Origin: Opisthocomus hoazin
Lineage: Eukaryota; Chordata; Aves; Opisthocomiformes; Opisthocomidae
NCBI RefSeq assembly: GCF_030867145.1
Contig: NC_134422.1
Coordinates: 7,009,531 to 7,073,530 of the forward strand
Direction: 5' to 3'
DNA length: 64,000 bases
Below the pieces are notes generated by a model. It had not been told where the DNA came from. It saw only the letters and a program-made list of their open reading frames with translations, and did not search any database. Below are positions 35,558-47,900 of the stretch, in pieces; the first letter of the stretch is position 1, and every line of letters begins with the position of its first letter. The translations under genes were made by a program, and so were the position numbers.

Positions 35558-35738
35558 GAGCATATACGAGACTGTATCTTCTCACTATTTCCAGCTGCTG
35601 GATACCTATCACACCACATTTAGCACTTCAGGTTCAGGTGGTTTTTCTCAAGAGATCCAAAGACCAAAAATAAAAACTGTGCTTTATAGCTACCGAACTA
35701 CCAGGCTCGGTGAAGCTATTCCAATACATACAAGCTGA
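35558..35738 (+). other. Candidate terminal exon (60 codons), unidentified
   Basis: A textbook acceptor (gcttatttctttttgtccag) ends at 35557. After one base, a frame opens with SIYETVSSHYFQLLDTYHTT and runs 59 codons to a TGA at 35736-35738. The peptide is Ser/Thr/Tyr-rich and not low complexity. There is no good internal donor, so it would be a last coding exon. A clear poly(A) signal close by was not found, and no family is recognised. Confidence 0.22.
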
Positions 35739-36926
35739 AAATCAGGCCTGCAAGAGGCAGTGGTGTCCGTCAGTACAAGAGCACTGGTAGGAGGCATTTA
35801 AACCGGCTCCAGATACGCTCCCTCTGCTTTGCTTCTTGCTCATTTTGTCTGTGCTGAAATCATGGAGCTTTTTTCTCAACTGCTATTCATTGCAGTTCTT
35901 TCCTGGAAAAATACCAGTAATTTAAAGGTTAATAGAATGCTGATGTCACTGTAATTAGAGCAGAGGAAAAACATTTCTGTAATTACTGTTAATGCTTTCT
36001 TGCTGTTCAACCAAGAAGATATGGCCCCCAGCCTGAGATGGAAGGTGGGTGTAGAGATGTGTGTGAGCGAGAGCTTGTGACAGGGTGATCAGACTAGTGC
36101 AGGAATGATGCCTGAGTCACTTTGGAGCATGCTGGAAATGGGTCGTTAAGCAACCCACCTGGGAAAAATAGAAGCCAAAATGTCAGGGATGAGCACATCA
36201 TATAAATGTAGTTTGTGGAACTGGCTAGCCTGAAAAAATTCAAGACATGCAGTTAATCAAAATTCATTTTTTGATTTTCAGTACACTGCATTAAAAATAT
36301 ACCCATTACCTTAGGAGTTTTACATTTTCAAAAATAGATAGTGATACTGCAGAGCTGTCCGTACAGGATGAGCCTGTGATAGTGACCCCTGGGGCAGGGC
36401 TGGAAGTCGGTTGCACCCAGATCATTATTCCTAAAGCGGTTGGTTGGTGCAGTTGTCCCACACACCAGCAGCTGCCTGTGGAGCGAGCTAGGTCCTTGAA
36501 GTGCACCATGAGGTCTCTGTTCTGCCTCACTGGGTGGGAAGTGGCGTTTCAGAGCTCAGGGGTTTAGCTGTGAGCAAAGGGAGTAGCTGACCCTGAGAGG
36601 TTTTCTGTTCTGCCCGTGGGACACCTCTGCCTGAATGGCTGGAAAAAAAACCAAACAGCTGCGCTACCCTGGAGTACCCCAGGGTGGAAGTAGAAATCTC
36701 TCCCGCTGATTACTGTTATGTCCAAATAATGGGTCCAGCTGTCTTTATGTGACCTGACCAACAGCAGTTTATCAATAAGAACAATCCTTGTTGGTGCCCT
36801 TGTTGGATGAAGGGACGCAAGGCCGTATCCTGGCTGCTCTGTGCTCTGCAGCGGGGTGCTGGCCTCCCTGGCAGTGCCGAGGGAGCACAACCTGTGCCAG
36901 ACCGACCTCCCCTGCCTTGCTTACAG
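35739..36926. other. Mixed stretch with a GC-richer pocket
   Basis: 35739-36300 is ordinary intron-like sequence. From about 36340 to 36926 the composition is moderately GC-rich, with overlapping short open frames on both strands (36306-36530 -, 36376-36567 +, 36564-36890 -). No domain or repeat family is recognised. Confidence 0.45.
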
Positions 36927-37144
36927 TGCCTGGATTCACTTTGTTTTAAACTACAATATCAGGCCATATGTGAAGTCAGAGGTTTTGCTGTGAGAGGGGG
37001 AGTGCAGTTGTGTGACAAAGTGTCCCAGCCACAACTATATTTGATAGATGAACATATCTCAAATCTCTTATTACCTGTAATGACTGTACCTTTCTTAGCT
37101 ACACCGTTAATTCAGCATGTTTTCATTTCTCTCTTTGAAAGAAG
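36927..37144 (+). other. Candidate coding exon (218 bp), unidentified
   Basis: A strong acceptor (acctcccctgccttgcttacag) ends at 36926. The frame entered in phase 0 is open for 72 codons and leaves in phase 2 at a moderate donor (AAG|GTAGGA) after 37144; the frame would stop at once (TAG 37146) if it were not spliced. The peptide holds a mixed first half and a hydrophobic second half (HISNLLLPVMTVPFLATP, then LIQHVFISLFER), possibly a membrane or buried helix. No family is recognised. The phase fits the candidate exon at 44838-44928. Confidence 0.28.
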
Positions 37145-37447
37145 GTAGGATTTACGTTCATGATCTGTTAAGTTATAAATCTTGAAATTTTGACTTCAGA
37201 TTCTTCGATTTCTGAGCTCCCACTTTACGTTTCACTATCTGTAGTTTGTCCTGTGTGGCTGACTCAGTCATGATGGAGATTTCTGTATTTGAAGAAGTTG
37301 TATTTTTGGATAGTTTTTGATATAGGTCTTATTGGTCAGTCGTACTGTTTTGTTCTAGTCCGCTTGTTTCCTTTCTGGATTATAGGTGCTTCTAATTAGT
37401 CAATTATAGTATGCTTAAGCAGTCTCTAAGCTGGGCCTAAATGCTGT
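37145..37447. other. Intron-like stretch
   Basis: T-rich, with no gene or repeat seen; ends at the CR1 tail. Confidence 0.6.
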
Positions 37448-39930
37448 AGAATCATAGAATCATAGAAAGTTTTGGGTCGGAAGGGACCCCTAGAGGTCAT
37501 CTACTCCAACCCCCCCGCAGCGAGCAGGGACACCGCTAACTAGATCAGGTTGCTCAGAGCCCTGTCCAACCTGGTCTGGAATGTTTCCAGGGATGGGGCC
37601 TCCACTACTTCTCTGGGCAACCTGTTCCATTGTTTCAAAATCCTCATTGTAAAGAATTTCTTCCTTATATCCAGCCTAAACCTACCCTGTTTTAGTTTAA
37701 AACCATTACCCCTTGTCCTGTCACTGCTGTCTCTACTAAAAAGATTGTCCCCATCTTTCCTATAGGCTCCCTTTAAGTACTGAAATGCTGCAATCAGGTC
37801 TCCCCGCAGCCTTCTCTTCTCCAGGCTGAACAAGCCCAACTCTCTCAGCCTGTCCTCATAGGAGAGGTGCTCCAGCCCTCGGATCATTTTTGTCGCCCTC
37901 CTTTGGACCTTGCTCCAACAGTTCCATGTCCTTCTTGTGCTGAGGGCTCCAGAGCTGAACGCAGTACTCCAGGTGAGGTCTCACCAGAGCAGAGTAGAGG
38001 GGCAGAATCACCTCTCTCGACCTGCTGGCCACGCTTCTCCTGATGCAGCCCAGGACACGGTTGGCCCTCTGGGCTGTCAGCACACATTGCCGGCTCATGT
38101 CCAGCCTTTCGTCTATCAGTACCCCCAAGTCCCTCTCAGCAGGGCTGCTCTCGATCCTTTCATCCCCCAGCCTATATTGATAGCAGGGATTACCCCGACC
38201 CAGGTGCAGGACCTTGCACTTGGCCTTGTTGAACCTCATGAGGTTCACACAGACCCACCTCTCCAGCTTGTCCAGGTCCCTCTGGATGGCATCCGTCCTT
38301 CTGGTGTCTCGACCATACCACTCAGCTTGGTATCATCTGCAAACTTGCTGAGGGTACACTCGATGTCACTGTCCATGTCATTGATAAATATATTGAACAG
38401 CACCGGTCCCAGTACGGACCCCTGAGGGACTCCACTCGTCACTGGTCTCCATCTGGACAGAGTCGTTGACCACTACCCTTTGGCTGCGACCATCCAACCA
38501 ATTCCTTATCCACCAAACGGTCCACCCATCAAATCCATGGCTCTCCAATTTAGAGAGAAGGATGTTGTGGGGGACCGTGTCAAAGGCTTTACAAAAACCC
38601 AGACAGATGACATCCATAGGTTTTCCCTTGTCCACCCTTGTTGTTACACCATCACAGAAAGCCACTAGGTTGGTGAGGCAGGACTTGCCCTTGGTGAAGC
38701 CATGCTGGCTGTCTCGAATCACCTCCCTGGCCTCCATGTGCCTTAGCATATCTTCTAGGAGGATCTGTTCCATGATCTTCCCAGGCACAGAGGTGAGGCT
38801 GACATGTCGGTAGTTCCCAGGGTCTTCCTTTCTACCCTTTTTGAAAAGGGGCACAATGTTTCCCTTTTTCCAGTCACTGGGGACTTCTCCTGACTGCCAT
38901 GACTTTTCAAATATCATGGAGAGTGGCTTGGCAACTACATCAGCCAGTTCCCTCAGGACTCTGGGATGCATCTCATCAGGTCCCATGGACTTCTGTACAT
39001 TTAGGTTCTGCAGGAGGTCCTGAACCTGGTCTTCACTTACAGCTGGAGGGATTTTACCGTCCTGGTCTCCTTCATGCCATTCATCGACTCGGGAGGGGTG
39101 AGGAGAGAGGTTGCCAGTGAAGACTGAGGCAAAAAAGTTGTTGAGTACCTCAGCTTTCTCCTCATCTGCTGTTGCCAGTTCGCCAGTCTCGCTCATGAGC
39201 GAGGGTACGCTTTCTTTGACCATCTTTTTCCGGCTGACATACCTGTAGAAGCCCTTCTTGTTATTTTTCACATCCCTTGCCAAGTTCAGCTCCAGCTGTG
39301 CCTTGGCCTTCCTGACCCCATCCCTACACAACCGGGCAGCTTCCCTATACTCTTCCCAGAAAGCCAGTCCCTGCTTCCGCTGCCTGTGCAGTTCCCTCTT
39401 CTTCCTTAGTTTGACCAGCATGTCTTGCCTCAGCCATGCCGGTCTCTTCCCTTCTCTGCCCGACTTCTTACACTTGGGGATCGAGAGCTCTTGTGCTCTG
39501 TGGAATACATCCTTAAAGACCTGCCAGCTCTGTTCTGTTCCCCTGTCCCTGAGGACCGTTTCCCAGGGAGTCCTTCTGACTATCTCCTTGAAGAGCTGGA
39601 AGTTTGCCCTCCTAAAATTTAGGGTCCTAACTATGCTCTTCGTTACTCCCATTTCCCTCCGTAGCGTTAGTTCCACCAGCGCGTGGTCACTGCAGCCCAG
39701 GCTACCTCCGATCTTGACATCCCCAATGAGCTCACTCGCATTGGTGACCACCAGGTCTAGTATCACATCCCCTCGGGTAGGGGTGCTTATTACCTGGCTT
39801 AAGAAGTTGTCTTCAATGCATTCTAGGAACCTGCTGGATTGCCTACAGCTTGCCGTGTTGCTTTTCCAGCAGATGAGTAGTTCACATACTTTTGCCTCTT
39901 GTAAACTTTTAATGGCTGCCTGCATCTTAT
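37448..39930 (-). mobile_element. CR1 LINE, long 5'-truncated copy with inactivated ORF2
   Basis: About 2.5 kb of CR1 in minus orientation; the octamer tail begins at 37448. An open frame of 515 codons (39925-38378) holds the C-terminal end of the AP endonuclease ([13 protein letters not shown] at residues 79-81). The linker and the reverse transcriptase follow, through [17 protein letters not shown] and motif A to the DGRSQRVVV region. In motif A (about 439-453) the usual LDFSKAFD reads LGFCKAFD, so the first catalytic Asp is Gly. Frame shifts follow near 38440 (before the TSGVPQGS motif), near 38290 and near 37890; FADD is intact in its shifted frame. The endonuclease N-terminus and ORF1 are missing. 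It is a dead copy. The 5' junction lies somewhere in 39880-39935. Confidence 0.95.
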
Positions 39931-42221
39931 GAGTTTATATTTCCTCCATTTTGCTAGTTTCTAACATGGCTTTTTTGAGGACCATCATTTTAATTATAGG
40001 TTGTTGTCAGCGAGACTGACTGGCTGAGGCCTGTGCTCCTTGAACAGTTTTCTTGGCTCTGTCTTTTATATTTGCACAAAACCATAATGTGGACTTCCAT
40101 TATTAGTGTATAGCAAAATTTTCACAGGGTAGTATAATCTTGCAATGTATAGGAATGCTTTTTTGCTATTTTTAATGTAGATGGAAAAGAAAATTATAGT
40201 TATTTAAATTTCTGTAATGTTGAAAGAGCATAAAAAGAGAGTAATTTCTGCATTGTAGAAATTGTTTCAAGAAATGTCAAGAAATTGTTTTACATGCCTT
40301 CCAAATGGCTAGTTTATGTACGCACCTGAAGCCACCCACTTCTGGGTGACTGATCCCCTTGATTTCCTTCAGCATTCAATGTATTTTTTCTTCACAAGCA
40401 AACAAACCATTTATTTTTTATAGAAGTATGTGTATATGTATTTAATGGACAGAAGTTCAAAACTGATGGTTTTTTACTAGGAAGAGTGTTTGCACACACT
40501 TAAGACCTTAAGAAAAAACCTACCCACAAATAAGTCATCATAGGAGTTTTGCTAACTTTAATGGAGCTGCATTTGCACAGTTACTATTGAAATTCTACAG
40601 TCTGACGGATCCAGAAATCATCAGGCTACCACTGAGCAAGCTGGTGCAGTGACGGGGCAGAGTGCAGTGTTGTGAAGACGTACTAACTTCCTGCTTTGGA
40701 GCAGTGTAACACTGCTAGCATGGCACTGGGCTTGGGCTAATTAGCTCTGTCCCACAGAGCTGGCTCATTCAGCAGTAGCTCAGGTATCTCTGTGTCCTCT
40801 AGTATCGTATGGTGCAGACATGCCCTAAGAAACTAATCAATGAAGAGTAGAAAAGAAGAATAAATTTTGCTATTGCTATTTTTACTATCAAATATTTCCC
40901 AGATTCCCTTTGTTAGACCCGTAGTTAGTCACCTCATAGCTTGCATGTGTCGCAGTAGATGTGGATTTTTGAAAAAGGGTTTGCAAAAAAATAGCTGTAT
41001 GTTTCAGTTGAGAGCTGGCATCCCCTGGAGGAGCTTGGAACGAGAGAAGCAGCAAGTGCAGGTGAAGGTCAGAAACACTGGAGAGAAGTTGCGTGATGTG
41101 ATAATAGGAGGAGATAACAGTAAAAGTTTCATTGCAAAGGGAACAAGCATGCTAGATTGGGAGAAAGATAAATAGGCCTTTGAAACTTCAGATCTTCTCC
41201 TTTCCAATTTAACATATGAAAGTGCATTATATCTGAATGCTTATGGGGATCTAAAACTGAAAAAAGAGCGAAGGTTCTTTTCTGACTTTTTTTCAGTGTT
41301 CCAGTAGCTCAGTTTTCACTTTGAAACACAAACGGCAAAATTCTCATAATGCGATCTGTACATTTTAGAAAGGCATGTCCTCCAGAGATGATTATTACAA
41401 CAGCAAGTATTCCTTTCTTGTATCATCACTGCAGTGATCAGGACTCTTGTACGAACGCAGAATGTTGTACCAAACCTCTCCTAAGTGTTTTTAATGATTT
41501 GGAGTTGCAAATAAGTTATAGTTTAGCTGTACTAAGTCAAAAGCAATACTGAAACTGCGTCCTTGAGTATGTATTTCTGCACTACTTTTAAGTAGATGAA
41601 ACTATTTTTCCCGATGTCATGTCTGTAACTGCACTAAGTTGTGATTGTGGTTAAAAATCGGAGAGACCTGAGATCTGCATGGTCTCAGGCTTAGTACAGG
41701 CCTTTTTCGTGCAAGCCAAACTGATTAAGAATTGTGACATCTGAGGACTTCGCTAAAGTTTATTACCTCTAAATCTCTTCAATCTCTTTTGACTGAGTGT
41801 GACATGGAGTATGGACCAAATAGGTTAGATGTTTCAAACAAAAACAGAAATTGGAGGAGTTGTACCTCTTTCATTGATCCAAGAGTTCTTGACAATTCAG
41901 GTAATGAATGCATGGGAGAATGAAGGATATCCTTTCTATCTGGACAAAACTTGTATCTTCAGAAACTGGGAATCCTGCCCTTCAGTTAACAGTAATTGCT
42001 GTAATTCAATGCAAATAATGAGTTACTGACTTTAATACAGTGGGAAGATCACTGTTCAAAAGGTGGTTCATCCCCTCAGTTTTAGGTTCAGTTTCCAGCT
42101 CCAGCTTTTTCTAGCTGTCACTTCTGTTTAGGCTACATCAGGCTAAACTGAAACTAATCGTAGGCATGCAATGTGGCCAGTCTGCTTAACTAGAAGTTAC
42201 TCTTGCTCCCTCTTCTCATAG
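39931..42221. other. Intron-like stretch
   Basis: AT-rich. No gene or clear repeat is seen. An open frame at 41829-42029 (+) ends in a fair donor context (TTCAG|GTAATG at 41898) but has a poor acceptor. A B-box-like AGGTTCAGTTTCC near 42085 may be a SINE remnant. Confidence 0.45.
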
Positions 42222-42335
42222 GACTAGGTCCTAACACTGTGCTCATTCGGCCAGGCTTTTCCTCTGGTCAAGGGGGTGACTAACGGTCCAGACCTTAGTG
42301 TTTGTCTCAAGGGCAAGGCATAACATGGCAGCCAG
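42222..42335 (+). other. Candidate 5' exon ending in a start codon
   Basis: An excellent acceptor (cttgctccctcttctcatag) ends at 42221 and a perfect donor (GCCAG|GTGAGTC) follows 42335. All three frames have stops, so the 114 bases cannot be an internal coding exon. The last 11 bases, however, are ATGGCAGCCAG in a strong Kozak setting (AACATGG), as in 5' UTR exons that carry the first codons (M-A-A). A segment at about 42469-42610, bounded by gttttcag and CAA|GTAAGA, would continue this frame for about 49 codons, but its acceptor is weak and the intron would be only about 130 bases. It may also be a lncRNA exon or a pseudo-exon. Confidence 0.3.
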
Positions 42336-44500
42336 GTGAGTCAAATATGGCTGTACCAGAAACTGGAACTGTCGTGTTCGACAATCAGAAGTATTTGCAC
42401 TGCTGTACAACTTAAGGAGTTGGTGGCCACACAGAGATCCTCCTGGTGGGGAGCGTTTTCAGAGGACCTGTGGCTTGCTCAGACTCATGGAAGTGGCTTG
42501 ACTCCTTCAAGCTCCAGATGAGAAACACTTGGACCTGGAGAATGCTTATTTACATTGTGAATGGATCTCCAGAGAAAGGTTGTGATCTTTGTGAAGGCCA
42601 TCTCTCTACAAGTAAGAAGGGTAGCAAGCTGCCTGACCAACAGTAGCAGTTATCAAGAGAATAAACTCCCAGACTTCTCCAGGAGTATCCGTGTATACTT
42701 CTGAGGGATTGTTTGGCAGTGAGTTGGAAGCTACAGTATTGGTGTCTGAGAGCTCTTAAGCCTTGTTGAGTCTTTCTTTAGCGTGCATTTTGCTTTCTTT
42801 TCTTATTTCTGTTGTCCTTTGCTTCTTGATCCCCTTACTCCCTTAACCCCATATTCGTGAAGACACAGTGGCAATATGCAGCTAATGGTTCTTTGTCAAG
42901 TCCCTGAAAGCAATGTGTACAGATCTTGTTCTCTTTACAAGATGTTTCATTTTCATTTGGTACAGTATGGAAAACAGTGGGTGATATACAGAACCCATAT
43001 TGACTGACATAAACTTCTCAAAGGAAAATCTGATATGGATTTAATGCACATGTTGATGGAAAACAGCAGTTCATTTTCTCAAATTTGTAGCTAATGGCAT
43101 GGAACTCTCAAGGCCATTTACAACAGTGAGATAGTTTTCTAAAAGAAATTGCATGAGTTAAATCACCAAATACCTTTAAAACCAATAAGTGTTCATTATT
43201 GCTCCTCCTCTGAACCTGTGAATAACATTTTTACTTCATTTTTAAATGCCCATACTGTAAGATTATTTCAGCAGCTTCGTATTCAGTTTTTTATCTTGCA
43301 GCGAGAGGATAATTTGCCCACATAAGCTTTGCAGTTTCGTGGTGAGTAAGAACAGTAATAAGATAATAGTTTTGCTACTGCAATTAAAGGTGAAAATTAT
43401 TTCTTTTAAATTTGCAAGTATTTTCAGTGGATACTGGGCATAAACTTACAGACAGCTATATAATCACTCCAAGAATCTATAATTTTCAAAGGTCAGGGTA
43501 CTAGCATAAAGAAAGAAAATGAGATGTAATGTACTTAGTTTCTGTAATACCTGCTTTCATAAGACTGCTATCAACAGCTCTGGTATTGTAATGAGGAGAA
43601 TTGTCAAAATAGGCAAAAAGATTCTGTACCTTTTATTGTAATCTGAAATTTATCTGCACAAGTATTTTTACATGCACATTTGTTAAATGTGGTAGTCACT
43701 CCAGCGGAAATGATTTTCTTCTTTGCCTTTTCCTGTATGTCTAGGAGCCTAAGGAAAAATGTGTTTTCATTTGTTTCTGTCCTAGCACAATAGTTGCACA
43801 ATATTTTTTGTGCCAAAAACTCCCAAAGCTCACAGCAATTTATTAAAATAAACCCCAGGAACATGGTACAAAGGAGAGAAAAATTTGCCAAAAAACATGG
43901 GATAAAAACTTGTTAACGTTTCTGCTGTGAGGTGGTGCCTTCTGTGCCTTTAGACTGGCACTATTTCCCTTGCCAAATTACTGCTCTGTTTGCATGTGCT
44001 GGCTTTTGCCTCTTTAGTAGAAAACACTGCTGTGGTACTAGTAGTGCAGCCAAAATGGTTTAATCGCAGGAAGGAACAAGAAGTTTTCTTGTAATTGGAT
44101 AAGAGTGTCTTCCCCTGGATGAAAGTTTAGCTTGTGGCCATTTATAATCTTTCTATTTTCAGCTGAAACCTGAATCCTTGTTCTTTACATGGAGAATGTT
44201 GCTTTCTGTTAATATTCCCCTATAATTCAGAGGAGGGTTTGATTGTTGAGTGTGTAATTATGGATCAATATTAGACCTCTCAATTTCTCAAGCATACATT
44301 CACTTCTATCAAATTCTTTACTGAGAATACCAAGTATGTTCAGTACCTCTATAGATCCCTTGACATGACTTAACTAACAGTGATCCATAGACCACACTTT
44401 GTGAACCACTACCCGAAACCATAAAACTATATGAAATGCAAATATTAGCAGGATTTATATTACACCTGCATTATGTTGTCCAGTACTGTAGTATCATGTT
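42336..44500. other. Intron-like stretch
   Basis: No gene is established. A 40-base segment at 43302-43341 is bounded by a good acceptor (ttttttatcttgcag) and donor (CGTG|GTGAGTAAG) and is open in one frame, but it is too short to weigh. The minus-strand frame at 43604-43891 (95 codons) has no recognised domain. Confidence 0.45.
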
Positions 44501-44575
44501 CTTTCCTGATCCCAGTTTAAGAGAATTTTCTTGTCTATAAAATAGTAGTAGAGATGGTAAGTACAACCACTGTAC
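44501..44575 (+). mobile_element. Probable MIR core fragment
   Basis: The stretch cccagtttaagagaattttc, then ttgtctataaaatagtagtag, resembles the MIR core (CAGTTTCCTCATCTGTAAAATGGGGATAATA) in forward orientation. It brings a good acceptor/donor pair (44515, 44556/44557) that would define a 41-base closed segment, best read as a by-product of the SINE. Confidence 0.45.
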
Positions 44576-44837
44576 TTGGAATAAGTAGTTTACTGCACAA
44601 CATGTCTGTTATATTGAGAAACAAAGTAAAGAGCTATTTCATATTTTTCTGGGCACCAGTGGATGTTTGTTTCCACACTTTTCACTGCAGGGAAATGGTT
44701 CTTTCCTACTGTACATGAGCTTGTATCTGATTATAACAAAATATTATTTAATTTATATTCCTAATGTGCTTGATTGTTATATAACCAAAGTTCTGTATAT
44801 GTCATGAAATTGCAGCCTCTTTCTCTCTCCACTTTAG

Positions 44838-44928
44838 TGCAGCTAAGGAGGGACAATTAAGCTGGGAAAATAAATGTGTATTTCACAAGAAGCTGCAGCA
44901 GACTGAAATGTCCTCTGTTCACAATCTC
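44838..44928 (+). other. Candidate coding exon (91 bp), unidentified
   Basis: One of the best acceptors in the window (cagcctctttctctctccactttag) ends at 44837, and GTGAGT follows base 44928 (TCTC|GTGAGTG). Only one frame is open: after one base it runs 30 codons (AAKEGQLSWENKCVFHKKLQ, then QTEMSSVHNL) to the donor in phase 0. The composition is balanced and soluble-protein-like. No family is recognised. The phases fit 36927-37144 upstream and either 53201-53339 or 59122-59159 downstream. Confidence 0.3.
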
Positions 44929-47900
44929 GTGAGTGAAATACGTTTTTATTCTGTGAGGTTGTACTAGGTGCACAGCACGAGACTATACCATACTGAAGAC
45001 TCCTTGTTGGTAGAGATACCTGTTGTGTAAATATTCTTCAGTTTTAAGACAGGGAGAAAAGTGTGGACCCAGGATCAAATCCTGTTAAATGCCTTCATGT
45101 TGATATTTAAGGCATGGGTACTGTAGCTAGTTACAGATTTGGATGGATGCAGTGCATAATTTGTATTTACCTACGGCACAGCATGAAGTAAAAGAGCTTA
45201 TTGCAGGACCTGTGTATTATACACAGGAAACTGTCACATCCTTTATTTTAGTAGCAATTCTTGTCATTACTTTACCTATGCAAAATTGTACAGTTTCCCC
45301 AAAATAAGTTTTAACTTGAGTTGAAACAGCTTCTCAGGTACAGATTTGCTTTAACCATCACTTTTGTTCTCTTCTTGTGTATGTGGTGGGCTGTGGTTTT
45401 TTTCAATGACACTTGGCTACCTCTGTCACTAGGCTTTTAACCTTTTTTTGAAAACAGATTTGTGAGAAGTCCTTTCGTGAGCTAGCAGAGCTCGCTTTCA
45501 AAACTCAGTGAGTTCCCAGTCGTACAAGCCCTCGGCAAGATTAATTCAAGTCAATAGGGGATTTAAAAGTGAAAGGGGAGAGAAATCATGTCAGCAAGAA
45601 ATATGAATAGAATGATTAAATCAGTGGGAAATGCTGTGGTAAAAGACAGAGGATTCCAATTCCAGTTATTATAGATTGGCAGGCTGAGATGCTTAATAGC
45701 AAGGAAGGAGACTATTGCTTGAGAATTGGATTGAATTGGCAGAGTACATCCAATCAGTCTCCTTCTAATAGAATGGTTGAATGTGTAATATAATGTGATA
45801 AAAGTGTTTGGTCGCTCTGCTTTTTTAATAAGACTACTGTGGTCGTAGCTCTAGAGGAAAAGATCATTTGTGTTTCCTCTCACCAAAGGGATGAGGTGGC
45901 TAAGCGCACGTTTGATACTGTGTGGCTTTGTGGTTGCTGTTTTAAATTAATGCTGACAAGATCTGGGTGGACCTAGTTCCTCATGTCCGATTCAGGAAGG
46001 TCAAGATGAAGCCCTGATGCGATGGTCGATGCCAGAGTCTGTATCACCAGTTAAACACTGGTATCAATATCTTCCAGATGAGGGTTTGCTGTCTTTTAAG
46101 TCCTAGCTTTTACAATAGTAAAAACATTCCCAGGGGCACTGAAAATGGATACAGACAGGAAGGAGTGCGATTTAGGTATTCTAGGAAGAGATGAATTTGA
46201 AATGAAAATCCTAGCTTCTCTTAAAACCTATTTATAAGAGAAATAGCCAGTCTTGCTAAAATGTGATATTATGTGGGTTTTGGATCATGTGAAGTAGATG
46301 TGCCCTGGAGTTTTGTCATCTCCAGATGAGATAAATATTCTAGGCTTGTGATTGACTTGTTCCAGACATGCACAAAATTACAAACCCAATGGAATCTCAA
46401 ACTTCTTTGGGGAATCTGGTCACTACTTCAGTATAAATATTCAACAGTAGGAGATGAGACAGACTTTCTTACTCTGGCATTATATATGCACCCAGCATGA
46501 TGGCATTTTAATTCTGTTCTTCGATGGTACAGTGCTGTCACCCCATAGAAACTAGAGATTAAAAAGTTGATGCCAGACTGTACATTCCCCATGCTACATA
46601 GAGGAAAAGCTATCTGAAGTAACCGAGGGCGCAGAAGCAACAGAGAAAGCCTGGATTAAAGTTTGATGAGCAAGGTACACATACCCTGAAGATCTGACTA
46701 GTATCACTGTCATCCGACACTTCAGAGTGCTGTTCAGCGGAGTGTGAATCGATGACATGCTGTTTACTCCTTCATGCTAACTCCCTGTGTGTTCCTGATT
46801 TGTGTGTATATAGTAAGTGGACTCAGCTACCATCACGGCACAGGGAGAGAGTGTGTCGCAGCCAGAGATCCAGAAATTTGTACCCCAACTTCCTTTTCTA
46901 GAGAGACCCTACCCTAATCAAATTACCGGCACTATAAGTGTCGATGGAGAGGTTTCATGCAGTTAAATAAACTGGAGTGAAACATGTTAACTTTCCCATT
47001 TGCCCCTCTGCAGGTGAGCCCTAAATATCTTTACCATTTTGCTAACAGCTTTCACAAATCCTTCATGAGTCCAGTTTCCTGATGTCAGAACAGGACTGGG
47101 ATCTGCAGCCCACATCAAAGTTGTCTTGTGGGATTTTGCTTTGCTTTGCTTTTCATAGTTATGGATGCTAAGCTTCGATAATGTGCTTAGTGCTGTGAGA
47201 GGCAGTGAAAATGACACTTCCTGGCCCAAGGAGTGTGCAATCCAACACGAGACAGACAGTGCAAACTGTGCTGGGAGACCTGGGGAAGGTACTTCTTAGA
47301 GTAATGTTTCTTTTTTTAAATAATGGTTGGGCGCCTGACAACATTTACATTAACATTGGTTAGTATTCATGGCTTCAAGAAAGATGAGAGTTTAGGGGAG
47401 GGATTTGGCTTCTGCAGATTTTATTCTACCACCTGCAGAGGGATCAGATGACTTGGCTGTTGATGCTATAGTCATATAGTTTCCTTCCTTACTTCTTTCT
47501 TTTCGTGTGATGTTTGAACTTACTTGTTGATCTGTGCTCCTTACATTATGCACACTGACTAACAGGCTACTCACAAATGCAGAAGAGTTTACGTCCTGCC
47601 AAATGTGTAATTAGTGCAGTACTCTAGGCACTTCATTGCATACTAAGGATGCTTCGCTGGCCTTACATTGATGTCAGATATTGCTGTACCAAAAAATCAT
47701 CTCCAAGAAAATAAGCTTCTTTAGTCTATGGGTTTTAGTAAGTCCTTCAAAGTAAAATTGATGTATTTGAGCTCTTACTTCCTGTTTCTTAGTTATGTGG
47801 ATATGTATAGGATTAAAACTTCTTTCTCTGTTAGTGATCTTCTCTCCTCGGGTAAATAAGTAACTTTATTTTTTGAAGGGACCATTCTACTAGTAGCAAA

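Noticed and set aside
37550..39932. Plus-strand open frames across 37.5-39.9 kb
   Set aside because: They are antisense shadows of the minus-strand CR1.
44516..44556. Short segment with good acceptor and donor
   Set aside because: The splice-like motifs are part of a MIR core remnant and all frames are closed.
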